From Planctomycetota bacterium (GTDB taxonomy: Bacteria; Planctomycetota; UBA1135): 7,688 nucleotides of DNA. The stretch lies in contig JAQWRF010000391.1 in assembly GCA_029243845.1 (NCBI GenBank), positions 1 to 7,688 of the forward strand, read 5' to 3'. The notes under the pieces were generated by a model that was given only the letters and a program-made list of their open reading frames with translations, did no database searches and was not told the DNA's origin. Below are positions 1-6,610 of the stretch, in pieces (the stretch's first letter is position 1; each line of letters begins with the position of its first letter). Both the position numbers and the translations under genes were made by a program.

Positions 1-284
1 TCAATCCACGGCACCTGACGTACCAGTCCCTTGATTTGCTCAAGACTCTGTGGGTCGTCAAGGTCGAGCATGGGCGCCTTAGCCATTACAAAGTCGAACA
101 TGGCGCCCCATTGTGCGGGGAGCGGCTGGCCAACCACAGTCGGCACTTGGTTGACTTGAAACTTAGATATATCGCGCATGCTAGCCGAAGAATCAGCGCA
201 TGAGGATAAAACACTGGCACCGACGATGGCGATGAGGCCGACAAAAATACTGGAGGAACGGTGCATGGGGAAACGCATTCCCAT
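1..284 (-). CDS. Putative lipoprotein, N-terminal part (cut by window edge)
   Basis: This reading frame stays open to the left edge and gives 94 complete residues. It starts with a typical lipoprotein signal: MGMRFPMHR (charged n-region), a hydrophobic stretch at about residues 13-26 (IFVGLIAIVGASVL), then the lipobox L26-S27-S28-C29. Cys29 would be lipidated after signal peptidase II cleavage. The next residues are A30-D31, so there is no Asp at +2 and the protein would be expected to go to the outer membrane by the Lol rule. The mature part (about residues 40-94) is soluble-looking and ends in a motif around RQVPWI. I do not recognise the family. The start at 284 is chosen because AAGG lies 6 bases upstream of the ATG; ATGs at 278 and 266 are alternatives that keep most of the signal peptide. 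The gene diverges from the helicase, and the two 5' ends may overlap. Confidence 0.75.
   Translation of the reverse strand, partial: MGMRFPMHRSSSIFVGLIAIVGASVLSSCADSSASMRDISKFQVNQVPTVVGQPLPAQWGAMFDFVMAKAPMLDLDDPQSLEQIKGLVRQVPWI
252..256 (+). promoter_or_regulatory. Strong Shine-Dalgarno site GGAGG for the helicase
   Basis: GGAGG lies 8 bases before the ATG at 265, at a near-ideal distance. It is the only good SD seen ahead of any candidate helicase start (178, 265, 283, 322, 328). On the other strand the same bases fall in the paired TCC Ser codons of the lipoprotein signal peptide, so the match could be chance. Confidence 0.5.
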
Positions 285-2361
285 GTTCTACCTTGACCCA
301 CGCTCTGTTTCCACCCATGCTATGGCCATGTCCAACTTAGGACCCTCCCATTTCAAAGGATTCGAGCTATCGAACTTTCAGCGTAAGGCTGCGGCAGCAC
401 TCGATACCGACCACAATGTTTTAGTAGCCGCCCCTACTGGTGCCGGCAAAACGTTGGTAGCCGAGTATGCCATTCACTTGGCTACTTCACAAGGCAAGCG
501 CTCGCTGTACACCGCGCCGATTAAAGCCTTATCTAATCAGAAGTTTCGCGACTTTACTGAAGATGAGGCCATTCCGAGTGTTGGGTTGAGCACCGGAGAC
601 ATCAGCTTGCAATCAGATTCGCAAGTATTGGTGATGACCACCGAGATTTTACGCAACACTTTAATTGAAGACGCCGAGTCACTGGCAAATGTTGGCGTGG
701 TGGTTTTTGACGAAGTCCATTTTATGGATGACCCCGAGCGCGGATCGGTGTGGGAAGAAACACTTATGTTTCTACCGAAGAATGTAATTATCGTGGCGCT
801 GTCGGCAACCATTGCCAACTTAGGTCAATTCGCAGCGTGGCTAGAAAGAGTTCGTGAGCGACCTATCACTATTGTCGAAGAGACGAAGCGACCGGTGCCG
901 TTAAAGCACCATTTGTTCCACCCCAAGGCTGGAATCTTCGGCCAACATCGGTTGAAGCAAGTAGCTAAGCGTTTCTCAAAGCAATCACGTAATCGTAATT
1001 TCAAACGCCGTGACGACACTGAGTTACTGAACAGCATCATCAATGACAATAATTTGCCGGCACTGTATTTTTGCTTTTCACGCAAGCTGACTGAAAGCAA
1101 AGCGCGTAGTGCTGCGCGCAATCGTTCCTTGACAAACAAAGATGAGCGCAAACAGTTTGAGGAAATTTGGCAGCAAGCCAAAGGTGAATTCAAGTTTAAT
1201 GACGAGCGTGGTGCGATGGCGGATTTACATGACATCCTTGAACGCGGCATTGGCTACCATCATGCTGGTATGTTGCCGCAGCAAAAAGAAATCGTAGAGC
1301 GTTTATTCTCGAAGGCATTGATTAAGTTGCTCTACACTACCGAAACTTTCGCGATGGGCATCAATATGCCGGCGCGGTGTGTAGTTTTTGATTCGTTAAT
1401 GAAATTTGACGGCATTGATTTTGACTACATGCGCACGCGAGATTATCTGCAAATGGCTGGCCGTGCCGGTCGTCTCGGCATGGACGAGGAGGGACTGGTT
1501 TACAGTGTTCTTGAATTTGACGATATCATGGGCGCACCGATTCATCGTATTCAAGATGGCAGCGTCGAACCAATCACTTCGCGCTTTAATCTTGATTATG
1601 CGACATTGGTGCACCTGCATGGCATTGCGGGATCAGAAGAAGCTACCAAAGTCTGGGAGAAATCATTCGCCGCATACCAGGCGCGTGAACATTCTAAGCA
1701 ACGTGAAGAACGCAATCGTCGACACATGCGTGCGCTGCTTAAAAAGCGTTTCGAGTTTTTGAGTGCCATGGGCTACATTGGCGAAGGCAGCGAAATCTTA
1801 GGGCGTGGACGAACGAGCCTACACCTGTTTGGCTACGAAATACAATTAACTGAAATGCTTTACGAAGGCATCTTAGAAAACATTACCCCGGAAGCATTAT
1901 CGGCATTGGTAGCTGCAACCATCCACCAAGGACGCCCACGTGACACTTACCCAAAGTATGTACTACGTCCTATTCAAGGATTGCTTCGCCGAGCCAAGCG
2001 TGTCGTTGAACATGCGCGCGACCAAGAGGTGATGTCAGGTCTAGAGTCGACTATCAAGCAACTTGATGAATCCATGTCGGCGGCGATATACGAGTACGCT
2101 AATGGCTGCGACTTTTATCGCTTAAACAAATTCACTAGCGCTGCTCCCGGAGACTTCGTGCGCATTGCGCGCATGACCGTACAGTACTTGCGCCACCTAG
2201 AGCGATTGCTGAAAGAGTCCGACCCGCAACTTGCTGAAACAGCACAACGAGCGGTTAAGCAGATTTACCGTGGGCCTGTTGATGTCCGCGCCGAGTTGGG
2301 GCTTAATGCTCAAGAATTCGAGTCGACTAAAACTGCGCGCACCGGCGAAGAGTCTGAGTGA
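265..2361 (+). CDS. Ski2-like DExH-box RNA/DNA helicase
   Basis: This is an ATP-dependent superfamily 2 helicase of the Ski2/Mtr4/HelY type (698 aa from the start used). RecA-like domain 1 has a Q-motif-like FELSNFQ, Walker A APTGAGKT (about 56-63), TAPIKALSNQK (motif Ia), TTEILRN (Ib), the Walker B box DEVH (149-152) and SAT (180-182). Domain 2 has YFCFSRK (268-274), the Ski2 signature GIGYHHAGM (328-336), TTETFAMGINMPAR (358-371) and motif VI QMAGRAGR (396-403). The C-terminus resembles the DSHCT helical domain, with YANGCDFY near 611, GDFVR at 629-633 and a closing IYRGPVDV. Accessory N-terminal or beta-barrel regions of Ski2/Mtr4 are absent, so this is a compact form. Start: 265 has a strong SD (GGAGG), but it overlaps the divergent lipoprotein start. 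ATGs at 322 or 328 lack an SD, yet they avoid the overlap and fit the usual short lead before the FQ motif. The far upstream ATG at 178 reads through the lipoprotein and is unlikely. The last 17 codons overlap kynB on the opposite strand. The cellular role of bacterial Ski2-like proteins is poorly known; RNA processing or nucleic-acid remodelling is plausible. Confidence 0.93.
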   Translation: MGKRIPMFYLDPRSVSTHAMAMSNLGPSHFKGFELSNFQRKAAAALDTDHNVLVAAPTGAGKTLVAEYAIHLATSQGKRSLYTAPIKALSNQKFRDFTEDEAIPSVGLSTGDISLQSDSQVLVMTTEILRNTLIEDAESLANVGVVVFDEVHFMDDPERGSVWEETLMFLPKNVIIVALSATIANLGQFAAWLERVRERPITIVEETKRPVPLKHHLFHPKAGIFGQHRLKQVAKRFSKQSRNRNFKRRDDTELLNSIINDNNLPALYFCFSRKLTESKARSAARNRSLTNKDERKQFEEIWQQAKGEFKFNDERGAMADLHDILERGIGYHHAGMLPQQKEIVERLFSKALIKLLYTTETFAMGINMPARCVVFDSLMKFDGIDFDYMRTRDYLQMAGRAGRLGMDEEGLVYSVLEFDDIMGAPIHRIQDGSVEPITSRFNLDYATLVHLHGIAGSEEATKVWEKSFAAYQAREHSKQREERNRRHMRALLKKRFEFLSAMGYIGEGSEILGRGRTSLHLFGYEIQLTEMLYEGILENITPEALSALVAATIHQGRPRDTYPKYVLRPIQGLLRRAKRVVEHARDQEVMSGLESTIKQLDESMSAAIYEYANGCDFYRLNKFTSAAPGDFVRIARMTVQYLRHLERLLKESDPQLAETAQRAVKQIYRGPVDVRAELGLNAQEFESTKTARTGEESE
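291..294 (-). promoter_or_regulatory. Shine-Dalgarno site of the lipoprotein gene
   Basis: The minus strand reads AAGG here, 6 bases before the ATG at 284. It supports that ATG over the in-frame ATGs at 278 and 266. If the helicase starts at 265, this ribosome binding site lies inside helicase coding sequence. Confidence 0.5.
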
Positions 2362-2936
2362 GCTATTTTGAGTGGCAAGGCACAAAGCGTGTAATGCCCT
2401 TCTGCTACCTGGCTCAAATCAATACCTTCAAGGATGGCCATGTTAGTCGTCGATATTTGATGGTGCGCCTGAAGCTCTTTGCATGCGTAGGCATCAACTG
2501 ATGGCGTATCGATACCAACGAGGATCACCCCCTGCTCTTGCAGGTATACCACTAATTCTACGGACAACGCATTGAAGTCCGTGTTGAAAGTAGTACGGTC
2601 AGGGAAAGAATCTGTGCGCAACAAAACACGCGTGGACGTTATCGCTGTTTTCAAATCGCTTGCCTGAATGCGACAATCCGCCGCGACGTTAACGTGAATC
2701 ACTTGACAGTCGCCGTAATAGTTCCCTAAATCTACCGATTCGATTCCTCCACCGTCGGCCAGGTAATGATTTGGCGCATCGGTGTGTGCACCGAGATGCG
2801 TGGTAGTGGTAAACGAACTCAATCCGAAATGGTCACCTTGCTTGACATCGCAACTCACTTCGCGACTAAACTCAACATCGCCCGGCCACACGGCCAAGTG
2901 CTCGTCAATCAATGGGCTGATATCGATTATTTTCAT
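2310..2936 (-). CDS. kynB: KynB-like kynurenine formamidase (cyclase-family metal amidohydrolase)
   Basis: This 208-aa protein matches the cyclase family (PF04199) at the usual length. KynB (EC 3.5.1.9) hydrolyses N-formyl-kynurenine to kynurenine and formate in the cytoplasm. Visible family features are VWPGD (16-20), the metal motif HLGAHTDAP (47-55, ligands H47, H51, D53) followed by the probable catalytic H57, DTPSVD (143-148), AHH (157-159), MAILEG with E170 as the expected further metal ligand, and a closing SPVRAVL (197-203). HxGAHxDAP and the SPVRAVL ending are more like KynB than isatin hydrolase (HxGTHxDxP). The ATG at 2936 overlaps the ridA-type stop as ATGA and has no SD, so coupled translation is likely. 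It is the last gene of the operon, and its 3' end overlaps the convergent helicase by 52 bases. Fold and family are secure. The substrate is less so: no other kynurenine gene is in the window, and the neighbours process 2-aminophenol. It may act on another N-formyl or lactam aromatic amine. Confidence 0.87.
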   Translation of the reverse strand: MKIIDISPLIDEHLAVWPGDVEFSREVSCDVKQGDHFGLSSFTTTTHLGAHTDAPNHYLADGGGIESVDLGNYYGDCQVIHVNVAADCRIQASDLKTAITSTRVLLRTDSFPDRTTFNTDFNALSVELVVYLQEQGVILVGIDTPSVDAYACKELQAHHQISTTNMAILEGIDLSQVAEGHYTLCALPLKIAHSDSSPVRAVLVDSNS

Positions 2937-3358
2937 ACGCTAAAAGCTGCTATGACTTTGAATTCAACTGCTATTGGTGTCGGTAGATTGCGGATCGACA
3001 ATGTCGTGCGAGCCGCCTGGATGCCAGTGAAGTGTTTAGCGTATACTTCGTTATAAGCACTGAAGTCACGTTTCATGTCAATTAAATAAGCGGTAACATC
3101 AACGACATCGTTCAGTGTTAAACCACTGGCGGCTAACACCGCCTTAATATTCGCCACGACCTGTTCGGTCTGAGCTGCGACATTGTAATCAAGCGGCTTA
3201 TCGTTTTCGTCCACTATCGGACCGCCAGGTATTTCGTTAGTCTGCGGAGTCCGAGAACCGACGCCTGACAAGAAAAGCAAATTGCCTACTCTACGAGCGT
3301 GCGGGTAAGCCCCGACTGGGTCGGGAGCGTTGTCAGTATTTATGATGGAGTCAGACAT
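2933..3358 (-). CDS. amnD: RidA-family 2-aminomuconate deaminase
   Basis: This 141-aa RidA/YjgF/YER057c-fold protein is predicted to be a 2-aminomuconate deaminase (EC 3.5.99.5; AmnD/NbaF type) converting 2-aminomuconate to 4-oxalocrotonate and ammonia. RidA proteins form trimers with active sites between subunits. Features are PVGAYPHARRVGN (14-26), LSGVGSRTP (30-38), AQTEQVVANIKAVL (62-75), DVVDVTAYL (84-92), YNEVYAKHF (102-110) and AARTTLS (115-121), where R117 matches the carboxylate-binding Arg (Arg105) of RidA. The SGxxSRxP segment is the form I associate with the aminomuconate deaminase branch rather than the SGQ form of housekeeping RidA. It starts 3 bases after the alpha-subunit stop, with no good SD, and its TGA overlaps the kynB ATG. 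The position after ring-cleavage and dehydrogenase genes supports the pathway role. A general enamine/imine deaminase is the alternative. Confidence 0.85.
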   Translation of the reverse strand: MSDSIINTDNAPDPVGAYPHARRVGNLLFLSGVGSRTPQTNEIPGGPIVDENDKPLDYNVAAQTEQVVANIKAVLAASGLTLNDVVDVTAYLIDMKRDFSAYNEVYAKHFTGIQAARTTLSIRNLPTPIAVEFKVIAAFSV

Positions 3359-3361
3359 GTT

Positions 3362-4261
3362 TTATTTTGACAGGATATTACGGTCGCCTTGGTACATTTC
3401 GCTGCTATCTTCATCGTATTCGAATAACTGCGAAGAACTGCGCTGCGGACACAAAGACAACAAAGCTTGCCCGGTGCCATAAACCGCTTCGTAACCGAAT
3501 AGTTTGCCGCTGTAATTATTGGTCTCGCCCATTACTGCAGCTAACCACCACATCGCTTTCATGCGTTGCTCGCCATGAGCTTCGGTCGCAAACTGACGCG
3601 CAAGTTGAGAGACATCTTCGAGACGACCCTCTTCAAGCAACTCAAGAAGCTTGCGATTCCATTCATCGTCTTTTTGTGAATAAATTTTATCGCTTTTCGG
3701 ATCAATCGCTTTTGTGTACATCCGGTTGGACAATGAAGTCGAAACAGCTACAGCAACTTTTTTGCCACTAGCGTCAATGGCATCGCGAGCAGCCTTACCT
3801 AGCACCAAAGTTTCACCGCGGTCGGCATAAACATTGCACGAGACGATACCTATTGGAATGCGGTTGTCGGGGTTAAGTAACTGCGCGACGACTAAAGAGC
3901 CGGTGTCGACTGGGAAGCCATGATAGTTAACGGTACGCGCAGCTAAACCACGCTTCTTCGCCGCTTCGCAATATCTTTCGGCGAATTCAGCATCTACTTT
4001 TAGGTCGTAATTAATAGTTCCTAAATCGTGAAAATCATCGTCAACCTTTGACCAACGCGGGTTTGGATCTGCCTGCATTTGATGGCCAATGATGCTGTGC
4101 CACTGTGTGCTGTAAATCAACAACTGTTCCGCGCCAGAATCTGCCAACTGTTGCCGCGCATCTGCGAAGGAGTCATGCAGGCGCTGCCAACCTTCGTTGC
4201 GCTCTGCCGCCAGCAGCAGTTGTGGTCGACTGGGAGCGACGAATCCGAGAACTACGCTCAT
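3362..4261 (-). CDS. amnA: 2-aminophenol 1,6-dioxygenase alpha (non-catalytic) subunit-like
   Basis: This LigB-like class III extradiol dioxygenase homologue (299 aa from the ATG at 4261) resembles the alpha subunit of 2-aminophenol 1,6-dioxygenase, which pairs with the catalytic beta subunit. It aligns end to end with its neighbour but has lost the iron site: APSRPQ (9-14) replaces APHPPH, STQW (51-54) replaces TPHW, and SLSNRM (176-181) replaces SLSHRH. FPVDTG (116-121), DEWNRKLLELLEEG and the closing GYEAVYGTGQALL are family-like. The first about 270 residues match the usual alpha length; a further 29-residue acidic/polar tail from about C271 is extra. Start: the ATG at 4261 overlaps the beta stop as ATGA and has GAGGA 8 bases upstream. 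The GTG at 4279 would add six residues and is less likely. It is probably catalytically silent and needed for assembly or stability of an alpha2beta2 complex. Confidence 0.86.
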   Translation of the reverse strand: MSVVLGFVAPSRPQLLLAAERNEGWQRLHDSFADARQQLADSGAEQLLIYSTQWHSIIGHQMQADPNPRWSKVDDDFHDLGTINYDLKVDAEFAERYCEAAKKRGLAARTVNYHGFPVDTGSLVVAQLLNPDNRIPIGIVSCNVYADRGETLVLGKAARDAIDASGKKVAVAVSTSLSNRMYTKAIDPKSDKIYSQKDDEWNRKLLELLEEGRLEDVSQLARQFATEAHGEQRMKAMWWLAAVMGETNNYSGKLFGYEAVYGTGQALLSLCPQRSSSQLFEYDEDSSEMYQGDRNILSK

Positions 4262-5151
4262 TGCTTCGGTCCTCGCCACTCGACGACAGCGTTGCCCGTA
4301 CCAATCACGGTGCCGTAACCATAAACCTCGCCCGGATAATCAGGCACCCCGAGAGCGCCAAATAACCAGGTGAGCGCACCCTCTCTGCATTCCGAGATGG
4401 CTTGCTCAATAAAATCGGGCATCTCATCGAGTATTTGTTGGCACTTACCCTCGCGCATCAAACCGAGAACGTGTTCGTCCCAAGCGGATTGATTAGCGTT
4501 GTAAATATGCTCGTATTGCGGATCTTCAGGGTCAGCCGGCTCAGAAGTGAAGTGACGATGCGACAAAGATGTGGATGCCAACAGCACCGCCCTCTTGCCT
4601 GACTTCTCAACTGCTTCGCGAGTTGCTTCGCCAAGTGCAAGCATTTCTAACTCACCCGATTCGTTGGAGTAGTCGGAGTGGGTACTCCCTGATGAGATGC
4701 AGACGATTTTCTTATCCCACTGCGGATGCGCGAGGTGGCATGACGTAATCGTGCCGTAATCAACTCGGAAATCTGGGTTGCGCATCATGTGCATTTCGAG
4801 ACCGCGTTGCTCGGCAGCCGCGCAAATGCTTTCCGCAAGATCGACATCGACCTCTAAGTCGAAGCTGAATCTGAACAAGTTCGGGAAAATCGGATCTACC
4901 GACAAACCGGAAAACTGTGGCACGCCTAGCAGGTGATGACCCACACGCGTTTTCCAGTGCGGAGTATGGATGATCAACACATCGAAGTCCTTAGCGTCCA
5001 ATGACTGCTGCAGTTTCTGGTAGCCGTCGTGTAATGCTTGCCAAGCGCCCGCGCCACTTGAACGTGGTTCATTTTGTGGAGGGTTCGCAGCGTAAACCAA
5101 GTGCGGCGGATGCGGGGCTAAACACCCAGATACGATTTCGCCTTTACTCAT
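4258..5151 (-). CDS. amnB: 2-aminophenol 1,6-dioxygenase beta (catalytic) subunit
   Basis: This 297-aa LigB-type class III extradiol dioxygenase is predicted to cleave the ring of 2-aminophenol (or a substituted o-aminophenol) next to the amino-bearing carbon, using Fe(II) and O2, to give 2-aminomuconate 6-semialdehyde (EC 1.13.11.74). The N-terminus MSKGEIVSGCLAPHPPHLVY is typical of the AmnB/CnbCb family. By comparison with the known subunit (ligands His13, His62, Glu251; acid-base His195, recalled from the literature), the equivalents here are H14, H65 in TPHW, E254 in SECREGALTW, and H198 in SLSHRH. All are present. Other family stretches are LGVPQFSGLSVDPIFPN (75-91), FRVDYGTIT (128-136) and YGYGTVIGTGNAV (277-289). 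Start: the ATG at 5151 fits the family N-terminus and overlaps the dehydrogenase stop by 8 bases; the frame is open 20 codons further upstream, but that part is shadowed by the dehydrogenase. There is no SD, so coupling is likely. Confidence 0.92.
   Translation of the reverse strand: MSKGEIVSGCLAPHPPHLVYAANPPQNEPRSSGAGAWQALHDGYQKLQQSLDAKDFDVLIIHTPHWKTRVGHHLLGVPQFSGLSVDPIFPNLFRFSFDLEVDVDLAESICAAAEQRGLEMHMMRNPDFRVDYGTITSCHLAHPQWDKKIVCISSGSTHSDYSNESGELEMLALGEATREAVEKSGKRAVLLASTSLSHRHFTSEPADPEDPQYEHIYNANQSAWDEHVLGLMREGKCQQILDEMPDFIEQAISECREGALTWLFGALGVPDYPGEVYGYGTVIGTGNAVVEWRGPKQ
4270..4274 (-). promoter_or_regulatory. Shine-Dalgarno site of the alpha-subunit gene
   Basis: The minus strand reads GAGGA, 8 bases before the ATG at 4261 and inside the end of the beta-subunit gene. 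It decides for 4261 over the longer GTG start at 4279 and gives a 4-base ATGA overlap, the same junction type as ridA/kynB. Confidence 0.6.
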
Positions 5152-6610
5152 AGTTGTAACGCACGCACACATTGCGATCTTGACTAAAGAATTTAAAGGA
5201 GTAATCACCACCCTCGCGTCCGACTCCTGACTGTTTCATACCACCGAATGGCACACGCAAGTCGCGGAGATTCCAATCGTTAACCCACACCATACCGGAC
5301 TGAATGTGCTCAGCGAAATGGTGAGCACGTTGCAGGTTGCTTGTAAAGACCGAAGAGGCCAAACCGAATTCGGTGTCGTTAGCTAGCTCTAAGGCATGTT
5401 CGTCGTCATCGAATGGATGCACCGTTACGACTGGACCAAAGATCTCTTCTTGAACGGTGCGGCAGTCGTGGCTTAAGCCCGTGATGACCGTTGGCTCAAA
5501 GAATGCGCCATTAGGATCGCCATAAGCTTGGCCACCACAAACAATTTCGCCGCCCTCTTCCTTGGCAAGCTCAATATAGGACATTACTTTTTCGCGGTGC
5601 TCTGCGGAAACCAACGGGCCAATTCGATCGCGATATAGCAAGGCTTGCTCTACTAAAGCATCTACGAAATCGTCGTAGATTTCAGCTGCAACAAGCACAC
5701 GTGAACCGCATAAACAAACCTGCCCGCTATTGAAGAAAGCAGCGCGTGCTACTGAAGCGATAGACTGCTCTAAATTGCAATCCGCAAAAACGATGCTCGG
5801 GTTCTTGCCACCCAATTCGAAACTAGTTTTCTTCAGCAAAGGTGCGGCAACAGTGGCAATGGTTTTCCCGGTCGCGGTTCCGCCGGTGAAGGACACCGCC
5901 TTCACGTGAGGATGGCGGACTAAAGCGTCGCCGATTTCGTGACCGAAGCCATGCACCACATTAAACAAACCGTCTGGTGCTTTAACTTCCGCAAATAACT
6001 GGCCCAGCATCGATGCCGTAGTTGGAGTAATTTCGGACGGCTTGGCGATGACGGAATTACCCATTGCTAAAGCAGGACCTAGTTTCCAGGTAAGAAGATG
6101 CAGCGGAAAATTCCAAGGAGTAATTAAACTCACCGCACCAAGTGGTTGGCGCAGTACGTAATTAATTGAATTTTCACCGGCAACCGCAGGCGTCGTTTGC
6201 GCAGCAGCAGCTTTGGCATAAAAGCGCAAGTTCTCAATCGAACGCGGCACATCGATATTAAGCGCATTCAAGAAAGGCTTGCCACTGTCTAACGATTCGG
6301 CAAGCGCGAGTTCTTCTAAGCGTTCGTCCATAGCGTCGGCAACCGCCATCAATAAATCGCAGCGCTGGCTCGCATTCAGCCCAGCAGCGCCCGCATTACC
6401 CTGCCCACCAGACAAGTAACAATCGTGCGCGGCAGCGACAGCATCAAAAGCGTCTTGCTCATCGGAGCGCGGCAACAAATTAATAACTTCGCCCGTCGCA
6501 GGATTAATGTTTTTAATCCATGAGTCATCGGTGGCCTCGCAAGCCTGACCGTTTATCCAGTTGTGTATGCGTTCAATCGTCATGACAGTAATCCGTGTAG
6601 TCGTATTCAT
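5144..6610 (-). CDS. amnC: 2-aminomuconate 6-semialdehyde dehydrogenase
   Basis: This 488-aa NAD(P)-dependent aldehyde dehydrogenase is of the AmnC/NbaE/XylG (ALDH8-like) type. It is predicted to oxidise 2-aminomuconate 6-semialdehyde to 2-aminomuconate (EC 1.2.1.32), the step after ring cleavage. Visible are NPATGEVI (36-43), VPRSIENLRFYA (121-132) with a candidate substrate-carboxylate Arg at 123, TPWNFPL with N167, FTGGTATG, FELGGKNP with the general base E265, NSGQVC with catalytic C299, EEIFGPVV, and the closing RDLRVPFGGMKQSGVGREGG (449-468), a segment characteristic of semialdehyde dehydrogenases of meta-cleavage pathways. Start: the ATG at 6610 has AAGGA 5 bases upstream but overlaps the upstream gene by 38 bases. 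The ATG at 6583 (MTIERIHNWING) is the alternative; it fits the family's short lead to the INGQ motif but has no SD. The 3' end overlaps the dioxygenase beta start. 2-Hydroxymuconate semialdehyde is the main alternative substrate. Confidence 0.9.
   Translation of the reverse strand: MNTTTRITVMTIERIHNWINGQACEATDDSWIKNINPATGEVINLLPRSDEQDAFDAVAAAHDCYLSGGQGNAGAAGLNASQRCDLLMAVADAMDERLEELALAESLDSGKPFLNALNIDVPRSIENLRFYAKAAAAQTTPAVAGENSINYVLRQPLGAVSLITPWNFPLHLLTWKLGPALAMGNSVIAKPSEITPTTASMLGQLFAEVKAPDGLFNVVHGFGHEIGDALVRHPHVKAVSFTGGTATGKTIATVAAPLLKKTSFELGGKNPSIVFADCNLEQSIASVARAAFFNSGQVCLCGSRVLVAAEIYDDFVDALVEQALLYRDRIGPLVSAEHREKVMSYIELAKEEGGEIVCGGQAYGDPNGAFFEPTVITGLSHDCRTVQEEIFGPVVTVHPFDDDEHALELANDTEFGLASSVFTSNLQRAHHFAEHIQSGMVWVNDWNLRDLRVPFGGMKQSGVGREGGDYSFKFFSQDRNVCVRYNYE

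Noticed and set aside
151..171. Promoter-like TTGACT followed by GATATA
   Set aside because: The spacing (about 9-11 bases) is too short for a sigma70 promoter and the site is inside lipoprotein coding sequence.
178..264. Helicase start at the upstream ATG 178
   Set aside because: These 29 codons are antisense to the lipoprotein signal peptide and mature start, do not resemble a helicase N-terminus, and have no SD.
86..301. 71-aa minus-strand frame rich in Ser, Pro and Cys
   Set aside because: It is out of frame with the lipoprotein, which has a proper signal peptide, lipobox and SD over the same bases.
537..1762. Frames on both strands inside the helicase gene
   Set aside because: Shadows of the helicase: no recognisable motifs and no ribosome binding sites.
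2379..2398. GGCA...TGCC as a helicase terminator hairpin
   Set aside because: The stem is only 4 bp, the loop is long, no T-run follows, and it lies within kynB coding sequence.
2310..2936. Isatin hydrolase instead of KynB
   Set aside because: Same family, but the HLGAHTDAP motif, the MAILEG segment and the SPVRAVL end fit KynB better. Kept only as a substrate alternative.
3367..4640. Plus-strand and alternative minus frames inside the dioxygenase genes
   Set aside because: Shadow frames opposite or within strongly supported dioxygenase genes, with compositions unlike real proteins.
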